Part shown: positions 36,496 through 46,623 of the stretch, piece after piece
How the letters are laid out: each line of letters begins with the position of its first letter
Numbering within the stretch: position 1 is the first letter of the stretch
From: Gigaspora rosea
Lineage: Eukaryota > Glomeromycota > Glomeromycetes > Diversisporales > Gigasporaceae
Length of the DNA stretch: 64,000 nucleotides
Direction of reading: 5' to 3'
Assembly: GCA_003550325.1 (NCBI GenBank)
Contig: QKWP01000592.1
Coordinates: forward strand, 1 to 64,000
Notes under the pieces: model-generated
What the model was told of the DNA's origin: nothing
The model's input: the letters and a program-made list of their open reading frames with translations, nothing else
The model's database searches: none
Position numbers and translations under genes: made by a program

Positions 36496-36519
36496 CTGTG
36501 CAGATAATTTTCTGCACAG
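36496..36519. other. Short perfect hairpin
   Basis: CTGTGCAG (36496-36503) and CTGCACAG (36512-36519) form an 8-bp stem with an A/T loop, just upstream of the MULE remnant. Possibly part of its terminus. No function is assigned. Confidence 0.35.
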
Positions 36520-36649
36520 GTTTTTAACAATTCAATCATCTGTGCAGATTGTAAAAAAATGACCAAAAAGCAAATAATAATAAATTACTATATGCTCGCC
36601 TAAATATTAAATACTTGCTAAATTTTTATATATTAAAAGAAGAATAAAT

Positions 36650-37160
36650 GCATATCTCGCACCCTGCGATGTGCTTATATATCGCACCCTAATTTGATTG
36701 GCTAAATTGTAGATCGTTATTTTTAAAAAAATAAACAAATTATTGTGAAAATTTTTAGGTTAGGGTTAGTATAGAAGGTTTACTAGGACATTCTTAAATT
36801 TCTTTGCGCCTATATGCAAAATTTTGTGCTGAACAAGTTTACTTAGTCGAAGTAAAAAGGTTATCTTAATAAAAATTTAAAGATATTCGCAATTTTTCAT
36901 TTTTTTAACTTGTTTTTTGATGATTTCTCTAAATTTTATTAAGACAATCTTTCCAGTTCGACTAAGTAAACTTGTTCAGCACTAAATTTTGCATATAGGC
37001 GCAAAAAATTTTAAGACTTTTCTTAAAATTTCATAGACTAATTATTAATATAAAGAATTTTAAAAAAAATTGTTATTTTTAAAAAAAAAAATGATCTGCA
37101 AATTTAGCCAATCAAATTAGGGTGCGATATACAAGCACATCACATGGGTGCGAAGCATAT
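36650..37160. mobile_element. Foldback MITE, ~510 bp, with inner GTGCTGAACAAG palindrome
   Basis: About 60-bp outer inverted repeats contain ATCGCACCCTAATTTGATTG (36681) and its complement (to about 37128). A second inverted pair inside, GTGCTGAACAAGTTTACTT at 36826 and its complement ending 36982, is shared with the palindromic repeat at 54.8-56.8 kb. Non-coding. Confidence 0.7.
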
Positions 37161-38180
37161 TAAACTTCTTAAAAGAATACATTTGAATTTTCATATATTT
37201 TTATTAATAAAATAATTTTGAGAATTTCTATTTGTACCCAGTGGGTATATACCCACCCCACAGCAAACCAATTAGATTTTAGGATCTTGTGTAATGTAAC
37301 ACGATCCAAAATTGCAAAACAAACATTCATTTTATTATAAATTGCTTATTGCTCAAAATTTGCATAAAAAACCACCTTTTATGCTCTAACAAAAAGATTT
37401 CTTTAAGCGATTTTACTATATAATTGCCAAACTCTACCCTAATCTTGGTGTTTACCCTAACCCTAAACTAACAAATACAAAAATTTAATTCTATAACATA
37501 GTTAAATATTGTTATTTTTGTAACTAGGTATTTGACCCTATGAATAAAAATTTTGTAGTTTGTGTAACTGAGTAGCAAACCCTGAGGGTAAATTTAGTTT
37601 TTTTCAATAATTTATTACAAATACTTGATATTGGTCAATTATAAATTTCAAAAAATAATAAAAAATAATATATTTTTATATTAATAAAAAAAAACTACAA
37701 AATAGATTACGAAAGATATTACAAAAATGACCACACAAACAACATAAAATACCATAAAGACACTATAAAACGTCATAGAAGCACTGTAGAGACATCATTC
37801 TTTTATCTAAACATCTAATATAATCTAACCCCTCTAACTTTTCTATTCACTAAATCCCAACAATGTATGAACAAAACACACCAAACTCAGCATTACAAAC
37901 ACGGCACCAATGACAAACATATCCAGTAATGCACCAAAAAAGAAGACATGATATGATGGTCACCTATTCTGAACCTGAAAAGAATTAGTACTATATGAAT
38001 ACAACGTTGAAAAAGAAACTGATACTTCGCTATACAAAAGAAAAACTTGAATGGCCAAATAATGTGCTAGCAATAAAAATGGGTTTAAACTAAAATACAC
38101 CAACGACAGTAACACACCTGCAACAAAAGAACATGAAATGGACTAACAAAAGCTCCAAGTAACGCCTTAAAAAGGATCCA
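37161..38180. other. Intergenic; one repeat copy, no gene
   Basis: At 37260-37460 there is a copy of the GATCAGGTGTAAY family (GGATCTTGTGTAATGTAACA, TTTTACTATATAATTGCC, TTACCCTAACCCTAAA). Beyond it to 38180 the sequence is A-rich with ACAAACAC-like words and holds no recognisable coding. Confidence 0.5.
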
Positions 38181-38575
38181 GTTTATTACTGGTTTGGTAA
38201 GTGTTAATTGCACCAGGGATGATGCCATAGTTTGTTTTTTTTCAGGAATTCTACAATGCTTTTAACTTGAAAGTCATTTCTCTTTTCCCCTCTCAATAGG
38301 ACCGACACCATATTCTAAGGCCAGTTTGAGGGAGCTGAGATCGACCCTTTGACCTTTTCCATGCTAGTAAATAAGGCTTCCATTTAGAAGGCCACGCTTT
38401 GGTCCGTATTGGTTTTATGGTTAAAGCTTGTAAAACTGAGATATTTCTCTTGGATCTCAAGACTGAACTAATTATTTTATGTTGTCTGTTAATAGTTTTA
38501 ACCAAACTGATAGCATTCAAGCCTCAAGCATGTTACCAATAATCGGAGCCTAAAGGCCACCTTGATCATATAATT

Positions 38576-39535
38576 GTTGGTATTAGGGTTCCGCAATTTG
38601 ATTTGATTTTCAAATATTTGAATCAAATATTTGATCAAATTCAAATTCAAATTTGACTATATTTGATTTGATCAAATTCAAATATAGCCAAATTTGATTT
38701 GATTTGACAAATATTTGATTTGATTTGAATATTACTATTAGCCCTAAAAAGTCTTTAAGAACCATCGGTTCCCTCAAGCAACACAGATCAAAACCATTCT
38801 CAATTCAAATGAATCAAATCCAAATGGAGTCTTAACAAGAAGAAGGACACTTTTTGGCGCCTTATGCACAGGGCCTTACCTCTAGAGTACCGATTAGTGC
38901 ACATCGATCCCAATGGCATTGGGGACTGCCCTAATTGCTCTTACCATACACAAATCATCGAACATTTTGCTTTAAAGTGTCCTCTAAGCAAAGTTGTCTG
39001 AGAAACTGCCTACAAAGTCCTGAAGACATCGGAAGAGGACTCAATTCCTCGAACATTGGATGATATCTTCAAAGCTACCAATATTAAAGAAAACAAGAAG
39101 CGCAAAACTGCTATCTGGTTACACATTATCTGCATCTACGAGATCTGGTGCTGGTATACGCAAGCCAAATGGGGTGATAATGTTATCTCTCAAACGGCAA
39201 TTGCTAATATAATTAGGATCAAGTTAAAATTTGAAATTAACCTTTTATATAGAATCCTTGGCCGTAAAGGCTGCAAAAAGTCGGGTAGCAGCAAAAACGT
39301 TCTTGACTTCATAGAACTTTCTGTATAATTTTGTAAATTAATATGTATATAAATAAAGTACGTTTAGATGCGTTTTGAAAAAAAAAATATTACTATTAAA
39401 AATTCAAATTCAAATCAAATTCAAATTCAAATATTTGAATCAAATCAAATTCAAATCAGGATCAATTTGATTTGATCAAATTCAAATTGACCCAATATTT
39501 GATTTGATTTGAATTTAAGGAACCCTAGTTGGTAT
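38576..39535. mobile_element. hAT-type MITE with 8-bp TSD, hosting LINE H
   Basis: The direct repeat GTTGGTAT (38576-38583 and 39528-39535) flanks inverted ends TAGGGTTCC and GGAACCCTA. Both arms are arrays of CAAATATTTGAT / TTCAAATCAAAT words in both orientations. The core is about 280 bp, and the remainder is the LINE H insertion. The element itself interrupts LINE G. Confidence 0.9.
38728..39398 (+). mobile_element. LINE H, 5'-truncated L1-like 3' end, ~650 bp
   Basis: A direct repeat AATATTACTATTA (38728-38740 and 39386-39398) flanks a segment ending in a run of A's. It encodes the C-terminal part of LINE ORF2. A YRLVHIDPNGIGDCPNC-like zinc-finger region with CPLSKVV lies near 38890-39000, and a long helix with TAIWLHIICIYEIW lies at about 39060-39330. 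It ends with a stop at 39328 and AATAAA near 39353. One in-frame stop interrupts the segment near 39000. It is dead on arrival, truncated at the 5' end. Confidence 0.85.
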
Positions 39536-39885
39536 GTTGAATATCTAGGAAGCATTTTTGAATTGTGCTTAATCCAGAGTGTTATTATTCTATTTATTTT
39601 TGCTATATGTTTTTTACTTGGTAGTAGAAGGTACACCATATACCTTTTTTTTTTTTTTTTGAAACCCTAGACGGATACACTAGGGGTGCTAAAAGGCGCT
39701 CTTTTATTAGAATCAATTTTAACAGGCTTTTCTAAATAGTAAGGTCCCCTACAAGATTTGTATGTACATTATGTATTTAACTAATCATCCACTAAGCGCA
39801 TTGTTCTGGCAGCCTCGTAACCTTATAAACCTTTAATAATTTTATATAGTTTTCACTGTTTCTTCGAGCTATGGCGGAGCATATA

Positions 39886-42708
39886 TACCATAAAATCTGA
39901 ACACATGTACTCCTATGCGGTGTACCCCTTGCCAGTTTGAAGTGCTAGTTCGTGACTTATACCCGGGTATTAATATATCTTCTTATAGCATATCGTAATA
40001 TAACATATGCTAAGTTGTAAAAAACCAGTTTTTAATTAAATTATAAACACGATAAAACAAGAACTACTGATTTAACAATGCATTGAATATTGAAAGATCA
40101 TAGTGTAGGGGATTTGTTCGCACATGTGATTATCAATGCATTTTTTATTAAATATATGACATGTATCAGAATCATTATAAAAGCAAGAAAAATTTTTATT
40201 AAAGCATAAAAGTTGGTTTGTTATGTAAATTTTTGACATTACCGGTATAAGCAATTTTTAAAAACAAACAAATTTTTTACATTATTGGTCAATTACCACA
40301 TATTTAGACAAAATCTTCATAAAGCACACATATTGCACTTGATAAAACGAACTTTACATAACAGTATTGTTCAAAAAAAACAAGAAATTTGATATTATTT
40401 CCAATCGTTATCAAACTCAGTTTCTTCATATCCTTACCGCTAATATCATTTGCATTTGATTCTTAGATATTCTCTTCATTCACATTTTCCAAATCTTCCT
40501 CCAAAGCTTCATAATAAACACCAAATCGTCTTCAGACCCATCCATTGCTACTGAAATACCACAACACTTGAATGCCTTTCTAATTATACAAGGATTAATA
40601 TCATCCCATGATTCTTCTACCCATTAAGCTAAAGTAGAATATGATGGGTTTCGGATACATCCAGCAGGTGTAAATTGATGAGGGTTGTTAATTATCCACT
40701 GGTTATAACGAGAGCGCACCTACTATTTAAAACTCTGTTAATATACTGTACTCTATGAATAACAAAAAAAATTTTAATACACTGTACATTTTCTTTAAAA
40801 CATTTGTTTATTCCAACATCAAGAGGTTGCAATTTACTAGTTAGTCCTCCTGGAATTACAGCGAGATGGGTATTATTTCTGCGAAATTCATGCTTAACGG
40901 GATCTACAGTATGGCCTCTAAACGAATCCAAAATAAGAAGAGATTGGGGTTTCCCGATTCACTACACTTCACCACACGTTATTGATCCAATATATCATCT
41001 TTTCTTCATTGCACATCCTTTTGCGTTCACATGAATAATGACACCTTCTGGAAAATGTTTATGGGGAATGTTCTTTAATTTAAAAATGCATACTGGTGGA
41101 AGCCTTCTTCTATCTGCAAGACATCCCAAAATTACAGTAAACGAGGTTCTCTCATGCCCAGTTGTTCGAATGTCTACCCCACGTTTATCAAGAGTTACTT
41201 GGTATGGGGGATATCTAAAGCGGGGGCAAATCATATTTTTAATAATTTCTTGATTAACTTTAGGGTTAGGGTAATCTTATATTAGGGTTAGGTTGGGTTT
41301 TAGATAATTATATATAGGCTAAATTGCCTTCCCGACATTTTTACTTAACCTATTTGAGGTAGGTTTAGACTGTCGTTTTTTGTGTTTATTGTTTTGCTTT
41401 GCCAGCGATCATCAAAATTATGTAATTTGATTGGCTGTGATCACATGAATTTGCCCCCGCCCCTGGGTATGGCAGGTCAAATGACAAAGGCGTTTCGTTT
41501 CGTCCATGTTTCCAATATGACAGATATCATAATTGTATTGGTGACATTTGAACAAAACTAAACTCAGAAACTCGTTTTGTAGATCAATAAGGTCTTCAGG
41601 GAGATGCTGCGAAACTATTGTGCATTGGTGATTTGATAACTCAACCATTAAAAAACCTAAAATCACCAATATTAGGATATGCTTCCTTTATTTCATTAAT
41701 TCGAACCAATTGTTTAGCCTTTGTAACAACCATTTTTCATGTAACAGCTATCTGCTTATTCCAAAGAGTTTCAATCTACTCAAGCAGCCTTTCTTCTAAA
41801 AGTGAGTACTGGGCTGGTCAGCCATGATTAAGGGTTAAAAGGTAAGATGCAGAATTTAGAAGTTCTTGTTTTTTGCTTTGCCAGTCACGAACTTGTTTAG
41901 GCTCAATATCAAAACACTTTGCAGTTGCTCTATTATTTTGAGCACATTTGGAATAATAAATCACCATAAGTTTTTCATGAACACTCCAGCTACGCCTAAC
42001 TTTTTTACTAACAGTACAAGATTTTTTTGTAATATTTCTTTTTCATGGAGACTTTTTTTTTTAACACGTTTTGGATAATTCGTGATTTAGGTTTTTATTT
42101 AAGGAGAATGTTGCACAATTTGTACAGAAGCAACGACAAATTTAAAGGAATAAAATTCATTATTTAAATTATTAAGAATATTTTCTATTAATTCGGGCAT
42201 TTCACCCATAAATATTTTGATGCCATGTGAAAGGATTTAAAGGGGTTTAAGAATTTAGAGGGAAAAAAAGCCAACCAAATTGCTGAGCCATTAGGGTAGC
42301 CCTAAAGCTACCCTAGAGCCGTTGTCCTGCTCAAAGCAATAAAGTGCACTTTCAAACAAACATACGGTATATTATGGTAAAATTCAAAGAAAAAAAAAAC
42401 GGGTTAAAAAAAAATTTTTTTTTTTTAGACAAAATGCTTAAATATGCAAGAATCTGACTAATGCATACATCAGAATGACGTTGGGCTTTCAACAAATAAT
42501 ATTACTAATTAGGCTGAATCTGGTAGATAATCAAGAAAACCCGATGTCGCATTTTCTTTTGGCAGTATATATGAATATAGAAGTTCAATCAACTAGCAAC
42601 CTCAACTTACGTACCCCTATCAATATGGTATACCCCCATATAGAGGTACCCGGGTACTAAATTAAGCAATAAAAATACCTGGTGTACATGTGTCCAGATT
42701 TTACGGTA
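39886..42708 (-). mobile_element. pogo/Tigger-type DNA transposon, 2.8 kb, complete ends
   Basis: The inverted ends CCATAAAATCTGAACACATG (39888) and CATGTGTCCAGATTTTACGG (ending 42706) differ at two positions and are flanked by TA (39886-39887 and 42707-42708). It carries one transposase region on the minus strand, described separately. It inserted into the 3' UTR of LINE E: the words CTCCGCC and AAAACAC next to the ends rejoin in the order seen in LINE D. Confidence 0.9.
40450..42140 (-). pseudogene. Tigger/jerky-type transposase (CENP-B HTH + DDE_1), broken
   Basis: Minus-strand blocks in order: a CENP-B-type helix-turn-helix with RRSWSVHEKLMVIYYSK and FDIEPKQVRDWQ (about 42000-41880); a second HTH with LLEERLLE and VVTKAKQL (about 41810-41700); DDE_1 with GNMDET (first Asp, about 41510); DKRGVDIRTTGHERTSFTV and LPPVCIFKLK (41200-41070); DSFRGHTVDPVKHEF (second Asp, about 40930); AVIPGGLTSKLQPLDVGINK (40860-40800); and a C-terminal ESWDDINPCIIRKAFKCCGI (about 40610). 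At least four stops or frame changes separate them, including one after LNHG near 41826. The encoded enzyme would cut and paste TA-flanked elements, but this copy is dead. Its ends might still be mobilised by a relative. Confidence 0.85.
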
Positions 42709-42719
42709 TTTTGTGTTTT

Positions 42720-43080
42720 AGGCGAGCCTTTACTCGGGCCCGCACTCTTTTAGCACTCTGGAGTTTGATTATTCTTCGGCACCCCATCTCTTGGCCATAT
42801 ACATACACTATATTTTGTAGATAGCATTTATGTGAAGCCATGTTATTGCTTTTTTTTGTCCTCCTGTCTGAAGGTTTTGGGTTGTAAAGATGTCATCTAT
42901 GTTTGCCGGAGGTGTTTTTACTACCACCATGTCGATTATCTCGTACACTGTCTTCCATACTTCTCTGGTTATTCTACATTCTAGTGCAAAGTGGTCAATC
43001 GTCTGCACTTCTCCTGGGTGCCAGGGACAGTCACTTAGTTTGAGACTCATGTGTTTTAGCCAGTACTAAGCTTTGTGATT
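42720..43080 (-). pseudogene. LINE E ORF2, C-terminal zinc-finger part
   Basis: Minus-strand frame with KLSDCPWHPGEVQTIDHFAL and CRITREVW, the C2H.C-type finger typical of the L1-like ORF2 tail. It is followed by a helix containing TWLHINAIY. It matches the same region of LINE D closely. It is separated from the rest of ORF2 by the foldback insertion at 43085-43470. Confidence 0.8.
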
Positions 43081-43084
43081 ATAG

Positions 43085-43470
43085 ATGCTGGTGAAATTAA
43101 ATCATTTCACCAATCACCAATCGGTAATGGTGAAACTGGTGTAACTGGTGAATTGGTGTAATTGGTGTAATTGGTGAATTGGTGAAATGGTGGATTGGTG
43201 AAATGGTGAAATAGCAGAATGGTGAAATGGTGAATTTCCAGAGTCTGGAATTATTTCAGCCTGGAATTCGGTTAGGTTTTTGTTCAAGTTTTTATATTTT
43301 ATGTTTTTACAGGCATACTTTGAGGTCAGAACTATTAACCATTTATAGGACTAAGCAAATTCACCAATTCACTATTCACCAATTTACTGTTTCACCAATT
43401 CACCAATTCACCAATTCAATTCACCGCTTCACCAATTCAACAATTCACCAATTTCACCAATTCGCCAAAA
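43085..43470. mobile_element. Foldback insertion made of CACCAATT / GGTGAATTGG words
   Basis: The left half is an array of GGTGAATTGGTGTAATTGG-like units and the right half an array of the complementary CACCAATTCACC, around about 130 unique bases. LINE E coding sequence stops at one side and resumes at the other, with about 50 bases of the LINE missing. Ends and target duplication are unclear. It resembles the hAT MITEs here in having one reiterated subterminal motif. Confidence 0.6.
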
Positions 43471-43479
43471 TAAAATTTT

Positions 43480-45960
43480 TTTGTGAGGTTTATCTTCATT
43501 GTTATCTGTCTCGGTTTGTATCAGAATCCTTCTATTCCTGTATATTTCTATGACCTTTTTGACTGAGATTTCTGTCCCTTCCATTTTCTTCACACTTATT
43601 TTTTGAGGATCCCACAGCTACTCTTCTCTAGTATTTATCTTGCCTTCTGCTTGTCTCTACGCCAGTAGGTATGTATGGCTTCCACTCGTTGGCTAATTCT
43701 TTCTCTCTCTGCTTCGCCCAGAAGGAATACTTAGTAAGAAGTCCATCCATACCATAAGCATCCTAGCCTCTAGTGTCCCTAACTATTGGAGCCTTTAACC
43801 CAAATTCCTCACTGGGTTTTTGGAATGTCATAAATTTTGACAGCATTCTTGATTTTCCTTTGATCCAGTGAGAAATTATCCCATTAATCTCTGCCACTTG
43901 TTTTTTTAGGCGGTTGTAAGTATGTGGCATACCATATCTTTGATAAGATTAGCACTTTTGCCACAAGGATTTTTCCTTTATATGATAGGTTTCTTTTTCC
44001 ATAGGTCGCCAGATAACTTTTCATTTTTTTGATTGTCAGGGTCCAGAGGTCTTTTCATAGGGATCCATCTGTTTGCAAGTTATAGCCTAGGACTTTTATT
44101 GTCTCCTGTTCGTTTGCCTTTTTGTATTGCGATTTGCCTTTCAATTTAACCCTTCTTGTATTCGTTGAGAGTGGAACCAGTTTTGTCTTATTTCTATTTA
44201 TTTTGGTATTAGAGGCTGTTTCATAAAGTTTAAATGCTTGGTCCAATTGATTCCAATCTGACAGAGATCCCACTCCTAGGGTCAGATCATCCGCATAAGT
44301 TGCTAATCTAAAAACTTGTTTTTCTACTGCTATGCCTCAGATATTTTTTTCTATTAAGGTTAAGATGGGCTCAAAGGCTAGTACGTATAGAAGGGGTGAG
44401 AGCAGTTCCTCCTGTCTTACACCTTTTTCAACTTTAAATGCGTCTGAGAATTCACTGTCTTTGATAATATGCACTTGTTGGTTTTTGAACAGATTTAAAA
44501 TTATATTGATCACTTGCAGTTCAAACTCCATTTTCCTCAATACCTAGTTCTAGGTAATCATGTTCCACCCTATCAAATGTTTTTGCTTGATCTACAAAGA
44601 GCATCCAATGTTCGTGATTGGATTATGCCCCCTGTGATCTAGTATTATTTGTTCACAGATTTCATTCAGCCTATCTGCTATTATCTTCATAAAAATTTTT
44701 GCATCACTGTTTACCAAAGATATTGGTCTCCAGCTGCTTATGAGTTCAAGGTCTTCTGATTTCTTGGGAATAAGCGTGATTAGACTTTTGTACCAGGAGT
44801 TAGGCATTCTACTATCTGCTAAAACACTATTTAATATTCTTTTCAAGACTGGTATTATATCCTCTTTTATAACCTTGTAGAATTCATATGACAGACCATC
44901 GGTGCCAGGGGATTCCCTTTCGGTAACCTTTGTATTATGTTTCTAATTTCTTCTTGTGTGATTTTTCTAATTAAACTTTTATTCATGCTCTCTATTACCT
45001 AAGGGAAAGTGGTCATTATCTCCTTTGCTGCTTTTTTATCTATCCCTTCTGTTTTGTATAGCTTGGCATAATAATTGCATATGAACTGAAGCACGTTCTT
45101 TTCAGTCCCTTCTGTGGAAACCCTAAGTTTATTCAAGTTTCCTTGTACCTGTTTAAGTTTATACTGGGAGAAGAAGTATTTGGTAGATTTTTCGACCTCC
45201 TTTATCCACTTAGCCTTGGACCTTAGTTGTTTTATCTTCTATTTGTACCTTTAGTTCTTCTATTTGATTATCAAGGTATTCGTTTGGGCCCGCTTTTGCT
45301 TTTTGTCTCTTTAGTGTGCATATTCTCTTGTTTAGCTGCGAGATTTTGTTTTCTGGTGCTCTTGGGCTCCTAAAGGCTCTAATTATTGACTGCATCTTGA
45401 TCTTACAAAGGTCCCATTCGGTATCTGCCTTTTTATCACTTATTTCTTCTTTTATTTCCTTTAATAGCTGATTGTTTTTAAGGCACCGTTCATCAAATCT
45501 CCACTGTGTGGATTTTTTGCCACTCTTTCTGCTCTGTAGAGTGCATTCCAACAAGAGATGGTCTGAATTACCATATCGTGTACAAATATCTGAGATCAGG
45601 TGCCCATTATTCTCGTCAATAAAGATGTAGTCTATGCAAGTTGCCATTTTTAGTGTTTTGGTTAAATGTAAGGTGTTAGATGTATCTGCCACATTGATGT
45701 ACTTAGCTAATTTGTCTAGCAATTGCTTCCTTGTGGGATTATTTTGTGTGCTGGCCTGACTAATTCTGTTGACCTCAGGGTTGATGTTCATATTGAAGTC
45801 TTTGGCGATGATATTAATCATGCCCTCTTCTTTTTGTAGAGACCAATTGTTGAAGAAGGTGGCCCTCTTACTCAGGCTCAGCAGAGCATATACGTTAGTT
45901 AGTTTGTACACTTGATTTTTAAGTTTGCCTTATGTTTAAAAAGTTCCTTGAATTTTCATT
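43480..45960 (-). pseudogene. LINE E ORF2: endonuclease and reverse transcriptase, broken
   Basis: Minus-strand blocks: an APE-type endonuclease with NVYALLSLS, DFNMNINPEVNRISQ, TCIDYIFID and GNSDHLLLECT (45911-45540); the linker and coiled region to 45210; reverse transcriptase with SWRPISLVNSDAKIFMKII (44770-44690), VEKGVRQEELLSPLLYVLAF (44440-44350) and a degraded YADDL-like region near 44290; then the thumb to 43500. More than five frame breaks. The blocks are collinear with LINE A and D. Confidence 0.85.
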
Positions 45961-46027
45961 CTTTAAGTTTGTTTCCTATATCATATTTTGGACTAGGACA
46001 TATTGGTAGTAAAAGGGGTTATGGTGT

Positions 46028-46497
46028 TTAACATCGAGGTAGGTTTCCCCTCCCACAGGCATGGCCATAGAGGAGGCCCTTGAACTTTAGATAACCACTT
46101 TTTATTGGTTTCAATTCTATGTTAGGGGAAGAGTCAGAAAGTCCAGAATTTTTAGAATTCCTGGCAACCTTTGAAGAACTGTAGCCGAGTGTAGCTAACT
46201 CATCTATAATGGCTACTGTCTTTACTTCCTCATTTGTTGTGTTTGCTGCAAGAGCTTCGTTACACACTTCCATTTCCTTTGCTATGTTGCCATTCAAGTT
46301 TGTCTGTGCAATTGCACTAGAATCCCTTTCTTGTTTATCTTGTACTATCCCCCTCAATTCTGTTGTTCACAACTGATTCTGTATCTACTGTATCTATGCT
46401 CTGTTGAGCTTCTGTGTGCTGTATGTCCGGCATGTGTGCATCATCATCAATAAGCATTTCCTTTGCAGAGTATGTGCCACATGCCATTCCCTTGTGG
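46028..46497 (-). pseudogene. LINE E ORF1, C-terminal part
   Basis: Minus-strand translation gives MEVCNEALAANTTNEE and ending GRGNLPRC, the counterpart of the ORF1 end in LINE D (GRGNPPRG) and A (GRGGNPSRH). Upstream, DDDAHMPDIQ matches the LINE D segment TEDNVHMPDA. The frame is broken. LINE A begins immediately to the right. Confidence 0.75.
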
Positions 46498-46623
46498 TGC
46501 CTTCTATTTCTTTTTTTTTTTTTTTTTTGTTTTCCTCCTGGGAATTCCCAGTGGTGGCGTTTGGCCTCTTTTATTAATATTTACTATTCATACATGATTA
46601 TACTATGTATCTAAATCTATTGA

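Larger units (their letters stand above)
38240..39644 (-). mobile_element. LINE G, fragment of L1-like ORF2, split by a hAT element
   Basis: Minus-strand translation gives the region after the reverse transcriptase core in two pieces. LLLPSKKHIAKINRIITLWI lies at about 39640-39540. Its continuation, APIIGNML and a KAWPSKWKPYL-like block, lies at about 38575-38290. The pieces join in order when the 38584-39527 element is taken out. Frames are broken. Homologous blocks in LINE A and D show the same order. Both ends are lost. Confidence 0.75.
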
